Shown piece by piece: positions 53,204 to 63,888 of a stretch of 64,000 bases of DNA; the first letter of the stretch is position 1, and each line of letters begins with the position of its first letter. A program made the translations under genes and the position numbers. Where the stretch lies: NCBI GenBank assembly GCA_021324015.1, contig JAJPJX010000023.1, positions 62,001 to 126,000 of the forward strand, written 5' to 3'. Source of the DNA: Solibacteraceae bacterium (GTDB taxonomy: Bacteria; Acidobacteriota; Terriglobia; Bryobacterales; Bryobacteraceae). The notes under the pieces are model-generated. The model ran no database searches and was not told where the DNA came from. It saw nothing but the letters and a program-made list of their open reading frames with translations.

Positions 53204-56080
53204 TTAGTGGACTTGTGAGGGTGGCCTTAGGATGCTCGTGAAGCGCAGAGCCGGGCGAGTGTTGTATGCCTCCCGGTAGGCACGGTGATAGGGGTCGTGG
53301 GGGTAGAGATCCCCGTAATGGGACATGCCGTGGAAAGGCAGGGGTTCCACCGATTGGGAAAAGAGGGTATTCGCGTCCCGATCCTTCGCCCAGCCGTCCA
53401 CCAGCAGCAGGAAATCCCGTTTTGCGCCGGGCAGGAGCGCCGGCAAGCCGGAGGCATCGAAGGACAACTCCAGTTCGTCGCCCGAGCCCATGATCACCAA
53501 CCGGTCGTCGATGGTGGTAAGCAGGTCGCGTACGTTCCCGTAGCGCGTGTAAAGCCCGGGCGTAGGGTCCCAGGAGGGCGCAGCGCCGCCAAGGTGCAGA
53601 CCGGCATCCGCCGGCAGCAAGTCCTTCAAATGCAATGGCGTACCAGGACGTTCTTCCCCCAGAAAGATCTCGTCCCAGTGCACGGGCAGGTTCGTGACGA
53701 TGCGGACTTCGCGCGAGGGCGAGAGAAATTTCCCCGAAAGATCCACGGCTATCGTTTTGGTCTTTCCGGAGGGCATACCCGTATCTGGAATCACCGTCTG
53801 CCACCGGCCCCGTGTGTCCTTAACCTGAAGATACGGCGGGAGGAAGCCGCTGCCCGTCTGCGCAGCGGCGTAGAAGGTGCTGGCATCGGGCCAGTCCACG
53901 CTGCCGGTCAACACCAGAACGGCGTGGTCCTGTGGCGCGGATGCGCCGAAATCCAGGACTTGGCCCTTTCGTACGGGGTAAAACCGGTGCCCTATCGGGT
54001 AGAGACGAAACTCGGGGTATGGCGGGCTCTTCCACTTGTCATTGTTGAAGATTTCCACGTCGGCAGGGTGGTCCACCGCGATGAGGCGAACGTGATCCAG
54101 GTAGGTGACCTCAGCCAGTTCTTCGGTGATACGGATCCGGTAGCGGCCGTTCACCGGCACGAGGGCATCGCCGGGGATCTGCACGTATTCGTCGTGATCG
54201 ACGGAAAAGCCCCGCGCGCCCAAGGGCGCCACACCCAGAACGTCGGTCAGGAACTGGAAACGCTGCCCGTTCCAGGTATAGATCATGGGGCAGGAGCCGG
54301 AGAGACGGGGCGCCTCTTTGTATTGCACGGCCCGGTCTGCCGGCTGCTTCATCATGTTCTGAATCAGGCCGTTGGCCCAGGTGATACGCACGGTATCGAG
54401 CATGGAGCGCGAGCCCAGGCCAAACAGAAGCGGAACCCCCAGGTAGACCTGCTTCTGATACAAAGTGCCGGCCTTGACCTCCACCTCCGTGCCCGGGGCC
54501 AGGATCATGTTCTTTACGCCCACCAGCGACACTTCCAGCCAATGGTCTTGGGCGCTGGTCCGGTTGAGGTGAAGATGAATGCCGCCTTCCGCATCCACGG
54601 TGGCCAGATCCGCCAGGCCGTCGCCGTTGAAGTCGGCCGCCGCCCAGGCAACGCCGGAAGGGCCGTGCTCCGCAACGGCAGCAGCTTCGAGCTTACCTTG
54701 ACGGTTCCGCAGCGAGCTGCCGCGGTAGGACAACTCAAGCCAGCCATCGCTGTCGATGTCCGCGGCGGCAAGCCCGGTGGCGCCGGCAGGCAGCGCATCG
54801 AGCGGGGTTTTCTCGTAGGTGCCCGCCAGGCGGTCGCGATACAGGATGCCGGGATGGTCCTCGTAAGAGACGGCCAGATCCAGCGCCTTGGTATCGGGAA
54901 CCACGCGTAGCGGGACGGCGTCGAGAGCGCGGCCGGGGGCGAAAGGAAAGTCGGCCGTGCGGTCCTGAAAGCCCGCCGCTCCCTGGTTGCGCAGCAGCAC
55001 GGAGCGGTCGCCGAGCAGGAAGAGGTCCTGGTCGTAGTCGTGGTCGTAGTCCAGCCAGACCGCCTTGCGGAAGCGCCCGCCGGGCAGGGCAGTGCCGAAC
55101 TTCTGGAAGACCCCTTTGTGGTTCAGGTAGAGAGCGGCGCCGGTCTTTGTGACGATGCAAAGGTCGGCCAGGCCGTCGTTATTGAAATCGCCAGGGGCGA
55201 CCGAGACGACATCCGCGATCCCGGAGAGGCCGGCGTCCACCGGTTCGGCGCCGTTGCGGTAAAGCAGAATGCCGCGCGCCGACCATGCGAGCAGGTCGGG
55301 GCGCCCGTCGCCATCGGCATCCAGCACCACTAGGCCCGCGGTCCGTGGGTCGGCCTTGCCGGGCAGGCGGCGGTCTTCGAAACGCTGCGCGGGGCGCGAG
55401 GACGCCCCGGGCTTTTGGCGCGGCGCCTCGTCGTAGACCTCGGCGTACACGCACCAATTCGTATCTTCGGCCTCCGCGCCGGAAGCATCATGCTGTTTCT
55501 TCACCTGCTGGAAGGGCTCGAAGGCGCGTTCGGCTTCGGCGGTGCGATCCAATTCGCGATAGGTGTTAAAGATCTGGAAGCGTGGCGCAACAAAATTGGG
55601 ATCGAGCCTGGCGGCGGTCTCGAATTCCCGGATGGCGTCCTCAATCTTGTCGAGGAATTTGTAAAGGACCCCCAAATTGTAATGGCTGACAGGTTCTCCG
55701 GGAACCAGTTGGATCATGTGCCGGAACTGATCGATGGCGCGCTGGTATTGGCCGCGCTTTTTGTAGACCACGCCGAGGTTGAACCAGGTGTGCGGGATCT
55801 GGGGGGCTTCGCGCTGGACGCGCTCCAATTCGGCGGCGCCCTCGTCCAGGCGGCCCGCGCGCAGCAGCGCCAGGCCGTAGTTCAGCCGCTCGCGGGGCGA
55901 ATCCGGCGCCAGATCGAGGGCCTTCCGAAACTCCTCTACGGCCTGATTGTGGCCGGCGGGATCTTCGTAGAACGCTTTGCCGAGGTTCCGGTGCTCCCAG
56001 AGCTGTTCCTCGCGGGAAGCCGGCGGGAGCGCCTGTGCCAAGGCCAGCAGAACCAGAAGAATCAGCCTCGAGTGCGGCAT
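53204..56080 (-). CDS. TPR plus FG-GAP/VCBS plus ASPIC/UnbV protein
   Basis: 958 residues. Signal peptide about 1-18. About residues 25-200 hold four or five TPRs (HNQAVEEFRKALDLAPDSP, YQRAIDQFRHMIQLVPGEPVSHYNLGVLYK, IEDAIREFETAARLDPN). About 240-500 are FG-GAP repeats (DGRPDLLAWS, DFNNDGLADLCIVT), 505-580 ASPIC/UnbV (GTLYQKQVYLG, VRITWANGLIQN), and 590-958 an extra beta-rich region. It shares the ASPIC unit with the 50265 gene. Probably a surface or periplasmic scaffold. Confidence 0.85.
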   Translation of the reverse strand: MPHSRLILLVLLALAQALPPASREEQLWEHRNLGKAFYEDPAGHNQAVEEFRKALDLAPDSPRERLNYGLALLRAGRLDEGAAELERVQREAPQIPHTWFNLGVVYKKRGQYQRAIDQFRHMIQLVPGEPVSHYNLGVLYKFLDKIEDAIREFETAARLDPNFVAPRFQIFNTYRELDRTAEAERAFEPFQQVKKQHDASGAEAEDTNWCVYAEVYDEAPRQKPGASSRPAQRFEDRRLPGKADPRTAGLVVLDADGDGRPDLLAWSARGILLYRNGAEPVDAGLSGIADVVSVAPGDFNNDGLADLCIVTKTGAALYLNHKGVFQKFGTALPGGRFRKAVWLDYDHDYDQDLFLLGDRSVLLRNQGAAGFQDRTADFPFAPGRALDAVPLRVVPDTKALDLAVSYEDHPGILYRDRLAGTYEKTPLDALPAGATGLAAADIDSDGWLELSYRGSSLRNRQGKLEAAAVAEHGPSGVAWAAADFNGDGLADLATVDAEGGIHLHLNRTSAQDHWLEVSLVGVKNMILAPGTEVEVKAGTLYQKQVYLGVPLLFGLGSRSMLDTVRITWANGLIQNMMKQPADRAVQYKEAPRLSGSCPMIYTWNGQRFQFLTDVLGVAPLGARGFSVDHDEYVQIPGDALVPVNGRYRIRITEELAEVTYLDHVRLIAVDHPADVEIFNNDKWKSPPYPEFRLYPIGHRFYPVRKGQVLDFGASAPQDHAVLVLTGSVDWPDASTFYAAAQTGSGFLPPYLQVKDTRGRWQTVIPDTGMPSGKTKTIAVDLSGKFLSPSREVRIVTNLPVHWDEIFLGEERPGTPLHLKDLLPADAGLHLGGAAPSWDPTPGLYTRYGNVRDLLTTIDDRLVIMGSGDELELSFDASGLPALLPGAKRDFLLLVDGWAKDRDANTLFSQSVEPLPFHGMSHYGDLYPHDPYHRAYREAYNTRPALRFTSILRPPSQVH

Positions 56081-56105
56081 CTGTGATCAGTATAAGCGGA
56101 TCTGG

Positions 56106-59100
56106 TTACCGCAGACGCCAGGCGAACGCATCCGGCGCCACTTCCACCGTGAACACATGAGCGCTGCCGGCCGCCGGCGCGCGGCGCAGCACGTTGCCGG
56201 AGGCGTCCAGCGCTTCCACCTCATGGGGTTCCGGCAGCCGCCACGGCAGTTCGTCCCAGTGCACCCGGGCGGTGAAACTGCCGCTTTCCGGCGCCGGAAT
56301 CAGCCGCACCGCCTGCCCGTCGCGGACCAGGCGCAGGCCGGGTTCCGGGCGGGTCTGCACGTAGTACGCCGCCGGGGAACGCGACCATGCGACCACCGCG
56401 CCGCCGCGCCGCTCGATGGCCGATTCCACGGGGCCCTCGGCAGCCGTGACGCGGGCATAGTAGCCGTACTGCGGCAGTACGTGGCCTTCGACAGTCCAGT
56501 CCGAGGAGCCGCGATTGACCCACACCTCGCCGCCGTTCCAGTGCACCTGCTGTCTATGCAGATCGCCCCCGGCAAAGGAGACGGCTTCGATACGGCGGAG
56601 CGCGAGCGCGCGCATGAGGTCGTCGAGCAGCCAGTATTTGCGCACGACATCGGGATTGAAGGGGTCCGCGACCATGGCGGGATGGCCGGTGAGCACTTCG
56701 GTGGCGATGTAGTCGTCGCTGTAGATGCCGTGGGTGCGCTCATCCAGACCGGCGGCGTAGCGGTCCGGGTAGCCCGCGCCGTGCAGGACGAACACATCGT
56801 GGTAGGCCGCGTCTTCCCAGGGAATGCGCTCGGCGTCCGCGGCGCGAATGGGCCAGGTGAAACCCTGCGCGGGGGGCGCTTCCACACGCAGATGGTTGGC
56901 CTGCGCGCCGTCCAGCCAGCCGATCAACTGGTCGTGCCCGGCTTCGGAGATTTGGGGCGCGCCGCCGAGAAAATCGCGAATCCAGGCGAAGCTTTCCCCC
57001 CACACCTGCCGGGTCACGCCGCGCGGCACGAAGCGCCCGTCTTCGGTCCAGAAGTCCCACGGCCCCATGGAGGACCAGACATCAATGAAGTACGCCGTGG
57101 GAGCGAAACTGCTTTGGACCAGGCGGACGTTGCGCTCCAGGAAGGGGCGCAGCTTATCCGGGCGGAAGCGGTAAGACTGCGCCTGGCGGTAGGAGTGATA
57201 CCAGGCCTTGCGGGGCTGGCCGTCGCGGTTGAACACGATATCCGCATAGCTGAAGTCCTCCGCATCGGGGTAGAAGTCGATGTAATTGTCGTGCGGAGCG
57301 AACAGGACGCCGGCGTCCTTCGAGGTTTGGACCAATTGCCGGAACTCCTCCAGGGTGCCGAATTCGGGATTGGGCGGGTAGATATCGGGCAGCCGGTAGT
57401 CATAGCCCCAGCGCTGCCAGTTGTGCCAGACCACCACGGCGTTGGTGACGCCGTATTGGGCCGCCCGGGCGAGCGCCCGCGCGCTTTCGGCGTAGCGGCC
57501 CTGCCAGAGGTCGAAGACGAAACGGCCGGCCAGTTTGGGCACGCCCGCGGCGGCGTGCTTGCCGCTGAGCGCGCGCCAGGCGAGGGCGCCGTCCCAGGCG
57601 GTGGGGACGGGGAGAAACGTCAGGGTCTGAGCGTGCGGCGTGCTCAGCGTGTAGATGCGGCCCTCCGGGTCCACCTCCAGGCGATCCGGCACGGCATCCA
57701 CACCTTGGACGATCGAAAGGCCAGGAAAATCAAAGCCCACGAACGAAGTCGCCAGCCGGTGCCCGTCGAAGGGTAACTGAAAAGCCTGCGGGTCCTGGAT
57801 CACGTTTCCCAGGCCGGCATAAATGCGGCGGGCGCGGTCGCTCCAGGGGCCGGCGGCCACTTCTTCCAGGTAGACGGCCAGCCAGGGCCGGGGCGGCGGG
57901 GCGTTTTCCAGCCAGAAGCGGGCTTCGAGCGCGCCGGAGACGATCCAGAGCTCGCCCAGGAGATCAAAGGCGCCCGCCCAGCCGCGAAAACGATGCCGCA
58001 CGCGATAGCGGCCATTGGCAGGCTCCTCGCGGACTTCGGTGAGCGCGTGCGCGGAGCGGGCATCTTCGAGCACATCGCCGGCGACCCGGACATGGAAGCC
58101 GTGAAACTGGAGTTCCCGGCCGCCGGCGGCAAAGCTGACGGTGGCATCGAGCAGGCCGCGGCTGCCGGGCCGCAGGCGAATCTCGTAGCGGGTGTGATTC
58201 CGTTCGATCACGCCCAGCGGGCGCGGCGGGGCGGGCGCGGGCGCGGCGGGAGCGCCCACCACCAGCGCCGGCTCCGCCCAATCCGCCTCTACGGAACCTT
58301 CGGCCTGCGCCTCGAGTTGCAGGCGAACCGGCTTTCCGGCGAAGGCGTCGAGGTTGACCTCGTGATTGACCCAGGGGGATCCTCCGCCGCGAGACTCGAA
58401 GACGGATGGCCCCGGCTGCGCTTCGGGCGCGTTAAAGGACGCCACGCGGACGCGAAACAGGGCCGGCGCTCCGCTGGTGGCGGCGGCGAACTGGAGCCGC
58501 AGGGGATGGGCATTGGGCAGGGCCAGGGGATATTCAATCAAGGCGGAGGCGATGCGCTCGCGGCGCGAGGGCAGCCGCGGGCCTAAGGCCATGGCGATGG
58601 CCTCCCGCCGCTGGCCGCGCGTCACCCCCACGCCGAATTGAACCGGCTGGGAGGTCTCGAAGGTTTCGGGCGCCAGGCTGATGAGCCGGGTTTCGCCGCC
58701 CACTGTCTGGATGATGTCGCGATGCAGCGGCAACCGCCACAGTCCCATGGCGCCGCGTTGGGGGACGGGAAGCGGCAGCCATGCCAGCGGGAGATGGGCG
58801 CGCGGCGGGTCAGACAACTGCGTCGCCAGGATCAGCACCGGATGGGCGGTGAGGCGGCGTCCCTGGTAAGTGAACTCGGCGATCGCGTGCAGCGGGTAGT
58901 GCGCATTATGGGCGCGGGCGCCCACCGTGATGGTGAAGCGCATTTCGGCGCGGCCGTGTCCCACGAGGTGGAAAGGCGCCGCTGCGGCCGGCTCCACGCG
59001 CCAGTCGTCGATGGCGTGGACACGCAGCGTTCCCTCGAGCGGCGCGCCCTCCGCGTTCTGCAAGAGCACCTCCAGGGAGAAGGGCATGCCCGAGCGGTTG

Positions 59101-59261
59101 AGCTGCGTGGGGCCTCCGGCGCCGTAATTACCGAGAGCCGGCTCCAGGATGCGGACGGTCAGCGGTCCGGCGGTATCCACGGGCGGGTTGTAAGCCAGGA
59201 GCGTGCCGGCAGGCAGCAGGCTCAGCACGCCCAGGAAACTCCACAAGCGATGCGCGCGCAT
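56106..59261 (-). CDS. large exported protein with a TIM-barrel-like central domain (glycoside-hydrolase-like)
   Basis: 1051 residues from ATG 59261, 9 nt after GAGGTG; a GTG at 59273 is possible. Signal peptide (LWSFLGVLSLLPAGTLLA). The first about 400 residues are beta-rich with Pro/Ala linkers. From about 560 to 870 there is a barrel-like region with acidic motifs (YFIDVWSSMGPWDFWTEDG, LFAPHDNYIDFYPDAEDF, ISEAGHDQLIGWLDGAQ), and then a beta-rich C-terminus. It resembles large glycoside hydrolases/DUF5696-type proteins, but I cannot assign a family. It precedes the TPR gene by 25 nt. Confidence 0.6.
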   Translation of the reverse strand: MRAHRLWSFLGVLSLLPAGTLLAYNPPVDTAGPLTVRILEPALGNYGAGGPTQLNRSGMPFSLEVLLQNAEGAPLEGTLRVHAIDDWRVEPAAAAPFHLVGHGRAEMRFTITVGARAHNAHYPLHAIAEFTYQGRRLTAHPVLILATQLSDPPRAHLPLAWLPLPVPQRGAMGLWRLPLHRDIIQTVGGETRLISLAPETFETSQPVQFGVGVTRGQRREAIAMALGPRLPSRRERIASALIEYPLALPNAHPLRLQFAAATSGAPALFRVRVASFNAPEAQPGPSVFESRGGGSPWVNHEVNLDAFAGKPVRLQLEAQAEGSVEADWAEPALVVGAPAAPAPAPPRPLGVIERNHTRYEIRLRPGSRGLLDATVSFAAGGRELQFHGFHVRVAGDVLEDARSAHALTEVREEPANGRYRVRHRFRGWAGAFDLLGELWIVSGALEARFWLENAPPPRPWLAVYLEEVAAGPWSDRARRIYAGLGNVIQDPQAFQLPFDGHRLATSFVGFDFPGLSIVQGVDAVPDRLEVDPEGRIYTLSTPHAQTLTFLPVPTAWDGALAWRALSGKHAAAGVPKLAGRFVFDLWQGRYAESARALARAAQYGVTNAVVVWHNWQRWGYDYRLPDIYPPNPEFGTLEEFRQLVQTSKDAGVLFAPHDNYIDFYPDAEDFSYADIVFNRDGQPRKAWYHSYRQAQSYRFRPDKLRPFLERNVRLVQSSFAPTAYFIDVWSSMGPWDFWTEDGRFVPRGVTRQVWGESFAWIRDFLGGAPQISEAGHDQLIGWLDGAQANHLRVEAPPAQGFTWPIRAADAERIPWEDAAYHDVFVLHGAGYPDRYAAGLDERTHGIYSDDYIATEVLTGHPAMVADPFNPDVVRKYWLLDDLMRALALRRIEAVSFAGGDLHRQQVHWNGGEVWVNRGSSDWTVEGHVLPQYGYYARVTAAEGPVESAIERRGGAVVAWSRSPAAYYVQTRPEPGLRLVRDGQAVRLIPAPESGSFTARVHWDELPWRLPEPHEVEALDASGNVLRRAPAAGSAHVFTVEVAPDAFAWRLR

Positions 59262-59277
59262 GCGAGAACTCACCTCG

Positions 59278-59351
59278 GCGGATCGGAATTTGAGATCCGC
59301 TTTGAGTATACAGAGTTTGCCGTGGCCACAGCCGGGCAGCTTTTATATAAT
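59278..59351. promoter_or_regulatory. divergent promoter region with a 7-bp inverted repeat
   Basis: Plus strand: TGGCCA (59323-59328), 17 nt, TATAAT (59346-59351) before the PSD1 gene. Minus strand: TATACT (59310-59305) before the 56106 gene. GCGGATC (59278-59284) and GATCCGC (59294-59300) form a perfect inverted repeat downstream of the minus-strand -10, a possible operator. Confidence 0.45.
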
Positions 59352-59379
59352 GCTTCCAAATGCACCCGGAGGTGTGGTA

Positions 59380-62300
59380 ATGAGAAGGAGCTGGTCCGCT
59401 ATCGCTCTGGTGGCGGCCTGGCGGATGTTTGCCGCGGAACCGCTTCCGCAAACCGTCGAGTTCAACCGCGATATCCGGCCGATTCTTTCCGACAAGTGTT
59501 TCACCTGCCACGGCCCGGACCGGGCCAACCGCAAGACCAAGCTGCGATTCGACAGCGAATCCGGCGCCAAGCAGGACCTGGGTGGGCATTTCGCGATCGT
59601 GCCCGGCCAGCCCGACCACAGCGAAATGGTGCGGCGCATCAGCTCGCCCAATAAGGCATTTCGCATGCCGCCGGCCTACACCGGCACGACGCTTTCCCCG
59701 CGCGACATCGCCCTGATCCGGCGCTGGATCGAGCAGGGGGCCAAGTGGGAGAAGCACTGGTCTTTCCTCCCGCCGAAGCGGCCGGAGGTGCCCGCGGTCG
59801 AAAACCGCGCATGGGTGCGGAATCCGATCGATGCATTCATCCTGGCGCGCCTGGAAAAGGAAGGTTTGAAGCCGTCGCCCGAGGCCGATCGCGCGACGCT
59901 CCTCCGGCGCGTGACGCTGGACCTCACGGGGCTTCCGCCCACGCCCGCGGAACTGGACGCCTTCCTGCACGACACTTCGCCGGACGCGTACGAGAAGGTT
60001 GTGGACCGGCTGCTGGCCTCCCCGCGGTACGGGGAGCGCATGGCCGAGCGGTGGCTGGATGCGGCGCGCTACGCCGACACCAACGGCTACCAGACCGACG
60101 GCGAGCGCAGCATGTGGCGATGGCGCGATTGGGTGATCGACGCCTTCAACCGCAACATGCGGTTCGATGAATTCACCGTGGAGCAGATCGCGGGCGACAT
60201 GCTGCCCAATGCCACGCTCGATCAGCGCATCGCCAGCGGCTTCAACCGCAACCATCGCGGCAACGGCGAGGGCGGCATCATTCCGGAAGAGTACGCCGTG
60301 GAGTACGTGGTGGACCGTGTGGACACGACCGCGACCGTCTGGCTGGGGATCACGCTGGGCTGCGCGCGCTGCCACGACCACAAGTACGATCCGTTCAGCC
60401 AGAAGGAGTTCTACCAGGTTTTCGCCTATTTCAATAACGTGCCGGAGCGCGGCAAGGCCTGGAAGTACGGCAATTCTCCGCCGTTCATCCAGGCGCCCAC
60501 GCGGGAGCAGCAGGCGGAACTGCAAGGGCTGGAGCGCAAGCTGGCGGATGCCGAGCAGCGCTTTTCGGCGTTGCAGCCGGAGTTGGTGAAAGCCCAGCGG
60601 AAATGGGAAAAATCCGCGCGCAAGTCCAAAACGCTGGATTGGTCGATCCAGACGGACCTGGCGGCGGAAGTTCCGCTCGGCCGGAACGAAGTCTTCGACG
60701 GCAAGCGCGCCGTGGACGGCGGCAACAAAGCGGATTTCGGCTTCTACGACAAATTCACGCTGGCGGCCTGGGTGTACGCCACCGCGCCCACGGGCGCCAT
60801 CGTCACGCGGGCGCAGGATGTCGCGGAAGGCGAAGGCTACGGCCTCTATCTGAAAAACGGGAAACTGCAAGTCAACCTGGTGAAGCGCTGGCTGGACGAC
60901 GCGCTGCGCGTGGAGAGCGAAGGCTCGCTGGAGCTGAACCAGTGGCACCACGTGGCCATGACCTACGACGGCTCGCGGCTGGCGGATGGCGTCAGGATCT
61001 ACATCGACGGCGTGCCGCAGAAGATCAAGCCCGTGCTGGATGATCTGAACCAGTCTTTCCAGGTCAAGGAGCCGCTGCGCGTGGGCGGCGGAGGCGGCCC
61101 GGAGAACCGCTTTCGCGGCAGGATCAGCGACGCGCGGGTGTACCACGCGGCGCTGCCGGAAAGCGATATCGGAGTGTTGGCGACCGCGGCTTCGGTCGGC
61201 GAACTGGCGCGGATCGCTCCGGAACAGCGCACCAAACCGCAAGCCGACAAAGTCTCCCTATGCTTCCTGGACCAATACGCGCCCCAGCGGATGCAGGCGG
61301 CCTGGCGGGAGCTGACGCGCCTGCGCCGGGAGCGGGAGCGCATGATCGAAAGCTTCCCCACCGTGATGGTGATGCAGGAGCGGGAGAAGCCGCGCGACAC
61401 CTTCTTGCTGATTCGCGGGGCCTACGACCGCCCGGGCCAGAAGGTCTCCCCGGCCGTGCCGGCCGTGCTGCCACCGCTGCCCGCGGGCGTGCCGGACAAC
61501 CGGCTGGGGTTTGCCAAATGGCTGGTGGACTCCGGCAATCCGCTTACCGCGCGCGTGACCGTGAACCGCTTCTGGCAGATGTTCTTCGGCACGGGAATCG
61601 TCAAGACGGTGGAGGATTTCGGCTCGCAGGGCGAGTGGCCGACGCATCCGGAGCTGCTGGACTGGCTGGCTACGGAGTTCATGCGCGACGGTTGGGACAT
61701 GAAGGCCATCATCCGGACGATGGTCACCAGCGCGGCGTATCGCCAGTCTTCCACGGCGACGCCGGAGCTGCTGCAAAAAGACCCGGAGAACCGCCTGCTG
61801 GCGCGGGGCCCGCGCTTCCGCTTGCCCGCGGAGATGGTCCGCGACCAGGCGTTGGCGGTGGCCGGGCTGCTGGTGGAGCGCGTGGGCGGGCCCTCGGTGA
61901 AACCTTACCAGCCGGCGGGACTTTGGAAAGAGCTCGGCGGCGGGGATTACAAGCAGGACCACGGCGAGAGCCTCTACCGGCGCAGCATGTACACCTTCTG
62001 GAAGCGGACGGCGCCGCCGCCTTCGATGGTGACCTTTGATGCCGCGGGGAGGGAGATGTGCACGGTGCGCGAGACGCGCACGAATACGCCGCTGCAGGCG
62101 CTGGACCTGATGAACGATGTGACCTACGTGGAGGCCGCGCGCAAGCTGGCGGAGCGCATGATGACCGAGGGCGGCACGAGCGCCTCCGACCGCATCGCCT
62201 GGGCGTTCCGGCTGGCGACGGCGCACGCCCCGGCGCCGGAACAGCGCCGCATCCTTTTGGAGAGCTATTCGCACTATCGCGACAACTACCAGACGCACCC

Positions 62301-62433
62301 CGGCGCGGCGGCGGAACTGCTGAGCGAGGGCGAATCCCCGCGCGATCAGAAACTGGACACGAGCGACCTGGCCGCCTATACGGCGGTCGCGAGCTTGATC
62401 CTGAATTTGGACGAAACGGTGACCAAGGAGTAA
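59380..62433 (+). CDS. PSD1-type cytochrome c protein with internal LamG domain
   Basis: 1017 residues from ATG 59380, which follows GGAGGTG; further upstream the frame is poor. Signal region about 1-21. The N-terminal cytochrome (PSCyt1) has a haem site at Cys40-Cys43-His44 (KCFTCHGPD) and [15 protein letters not shown]. Next is DUF1549 (about 145-355; [35 protein letters not shown]), then an inserted LamG-like beta-sandwich (about 420-595; [30 protein letters not shown]), and DUF1553 (about 690-960). The next gene, DUF1501, is the usual partner. Function of the pair is not established. Confidence 0.9.
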   Translation: MRRSWSAIALVAAWRMFAAEPLPQTVEFNRDIRPILSDKCFTCHGPDRANRKTKLRFDSESGAKQDLGGHFAIVPGQPDHSEMVRRISSPNKAFRMPPAYTGTTLSPRDIALIRRWIEQGAKWEKHWSFLPPKRPEVPAVENRAWVRNPIDAFILARLEKEGLKPSPEADRATLLRRVTLDLTGLPPTPAELDAFLHDTSPDAYEKVVDRLLASPRYGERMAERWLDAARYADTNGYQTDGERSMWRWRDWVIDAFNRNMRFDEFTVEQIAGDMLPNATLDQRIASGFNRNHRGNGEGGIIPEEYAVEYVVDRVDTTATVWLGITLGCARCHDHKYDPFSQKEFYQVFAYFNNVPERGKAWKYGNSPPFIQAPTREQQAELQGLERKLADAEQRFSALQPELVKAQRKWEKSARKSKTLDWSIQTDLAAEVPLGRNEVFDGKRAVDGGNKADFGFYDKFTLAAWVYATAPTGAIVTRAQDVAEGEGYGLYLKNGKLQVNLVKRWLDDALRVESEGSLELNQWHHVAMTYDGSRLADGVRIYIDGVPQKIKPVLDDLNQSFQVKEPLRVGGGGGPENRFRGRISDARVYHAALPESDIGVLATAASVGELARIAPEQRTKPQADKVSLCFLDQYAPQRMQAAWRELTRLRRERERMIESFPTVMVMQEREKPRDTFLLIRGAYDRPGQKVSPAVPAVLPPLPAGVPDNRLGFAKWLVDSGNPLTARVTVNRFWQMFFGTGIVKTVEDFGSQGEWPTHPELLDWLATEFMRDGWDMKAIIRTMVTSAAYRQSSTATPELLQKDPENRLLARGPRFRLPAEMVRDQALAVAGLLVERVGGPSVKPYQPAGLWKELGGGDYKQDHGESLYRRSMYTFWKRTAPPPSMVTFDAAGREMCTVRETRTNTPLQALDLMNDVTYVEAARKLAERMMTEGGTSASDRIAWAFRLATAHAPAPEQRRILLESYSHYRDNYQTHPGAAAELLSEGESPRDQKLDTSDLAAYTAVASLILNLDETVTKE

Positions 62434-62436
62434 CCC

Positions 62437-63888
62437 ATGGATCCTATGCTGGAACGCCGGCTTCTCCTGACCCGCCGCCACTTCTTTGGGCTGAGCAGCG
62501 CGGGGCTGGGCGTCGCGGCGCTCGCCACGCTGTTGAGCGAAGACCTGCGCGCGGACGCATCCGCGCTGGGCGGGCTGCCGGGACTGCCTCATTTTCCGCC
62601 CACGGCCAAGCGGGTGATCTACCTGTTCCAATCCGGGGCGCCCTCGCAGATGGAGCTGTTCGATTACAAGCCGCGCCTGCGGGACCTGCGGGGGAGCGAG
62701 CTGCCGGATTCCATTCGCCACGGCCAGCGCCTGACGGGTATGACAGCCACGCAGTCGAGCTTTCCGGTGGCCCCCTCGCTGTTCGGGTTCGCGCAGCACG
62801 GCGAATCGGGTGCGTGGATCAGCGAACTGATGCCCCACACGGCCAAGGCGGTGGACCGGCTGTGTTTCATCAAGTCGATGTACACCGAGGCCATCAACCA
62901 CGACCCGGCTGTGACGTTTTTCCAGACCGGCGCGCAACTGGCCGGGCGGCCCAGCATCGGCGCCTGGCTGGCCTACGGCTTGGGCAGCGAGAACAAGGAC
63001 CTGCCCGCCTTCGTGGTGATGGTGTCGCAAGGCACCGGGAACCCCAACGACCAGCCGCTGTACGACCGGCTGTGGGGCAGCGGCTTTCTGCCGACCCGCT
63101 ACCAGGGCGTGAAGTTCCGCTCCGGAGGCGACCCGGTGCTGTACCTTTCCAACCCGAAAGGTTTCTCGGACGGCGACCGGCGGCGCTTCATCGACGACCT
63201 GGGCAAGCTGAACCAGGCGACGCTGCGGGAGTTCGGCGATCCGGAGATCGCCACGCGGGTTTCACAGTACGAGATGGCCTACCGCATGCAACACTCCGTG
63301 CCGGAGCTGACGGATCTCTCGAAGGAACCGGACCGCGTGTTCGAACTCTATGGCCCGGACTCCCGCAAGCCCGGAACGTTCGCGGCCAACTGCCTGCTGG
63401 CGCGGCGGCTGGCGGAGCGCGGCGTGCGCTTCATTCAGTTGTTCCACCGCGGCTGGGACCAGCACACCAAACTACCGAAGCAGATCGTGGGCCAGTCGCG
63501 CGACACCGATCAGCCCTCGGCGGCGCTGATCCACGATCTGCTCGAGCGCGGGCTGCTGGACGACACGCTGGTGGTGTGGGGCGGCGAGTTCGGCCGCACG
63601 GTCTACTGCCAGGGCAAGCTCACGGCGGACGATTACGGGCGCGATCATCATCCCCGCTGCTTCACCGTATGGATGGCGGGCGGCGGCGTCAAGCCGGGTA
63701 TCACCTACGGCGAGACGGACGACTACTGCTACAACATCACGCGAGACCCGGTGCACGTGCACGACCTGCACGCCACCATCCTGCACTGCCTGGGGATCGA
63801 CCACACCAAGCTGACCTTCAAGTTCCAGGGCCGGCACTTCCGGCTGACGGACGTGGCGGGCAGCGTGGTGCGGAAGATATTGGCATAA
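62437..63888 (+). CDS. Tat-exported DUF1501 protein
   Basis: 483 residues. [21 protein letters not shown] is a Tat signal. The fold is alkaline-phosphatase-like: [20 protein letters not shown] near the N-terminus, [15 protein letters not shown] near 387 and [16 protein letters not shown] near the end. It begins 3 nt after the PSD1 stop, as usual for these pairs. The following 112 bp to the window end have no recognisable gene. Confidence 0.9.
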   Translation: MDPMLERRLLLTRRHFFGLSSAGLGVAALATLLSEDLRADASALGGLPGLPHFPPTAKRVIYLFQSGAPSQMELFDYKPRLRDLRGSELPDSIRHGQRLTGMTATQSSFPVAPSLFGFAQHGESGAWISELMPHTAKAVDRLCFIKSMYTEAINHDPAVTFFQTGAQLAGRPSIGAWLAYGLGSENKDLPAFVVMVSQGTGNPNDQPLYDRLWGSGFLPTRYQGVKFRSGGDPVLYLSNPKGFSDGDRRRFIDDLGKLNQATLREFGDPEIATRVSQYEMAYRMQHSVPELTDLSKEPDRVFELYGPDSRKPGTFAANCLLARRLAERGVRFIQLFHRGWDQHTKLPKQIVGQSRDTDQPSAALIHDLLERGLLDDTLVVWGGEFGRTVYCQGKLTADDYGRDHHPRCFTVWMAGGGVKPGITYGETDDYCYNITRDPVHVHDLHATILHCLGIDHTKLTFKFQGRHFRLTDVAGSVVRKILA

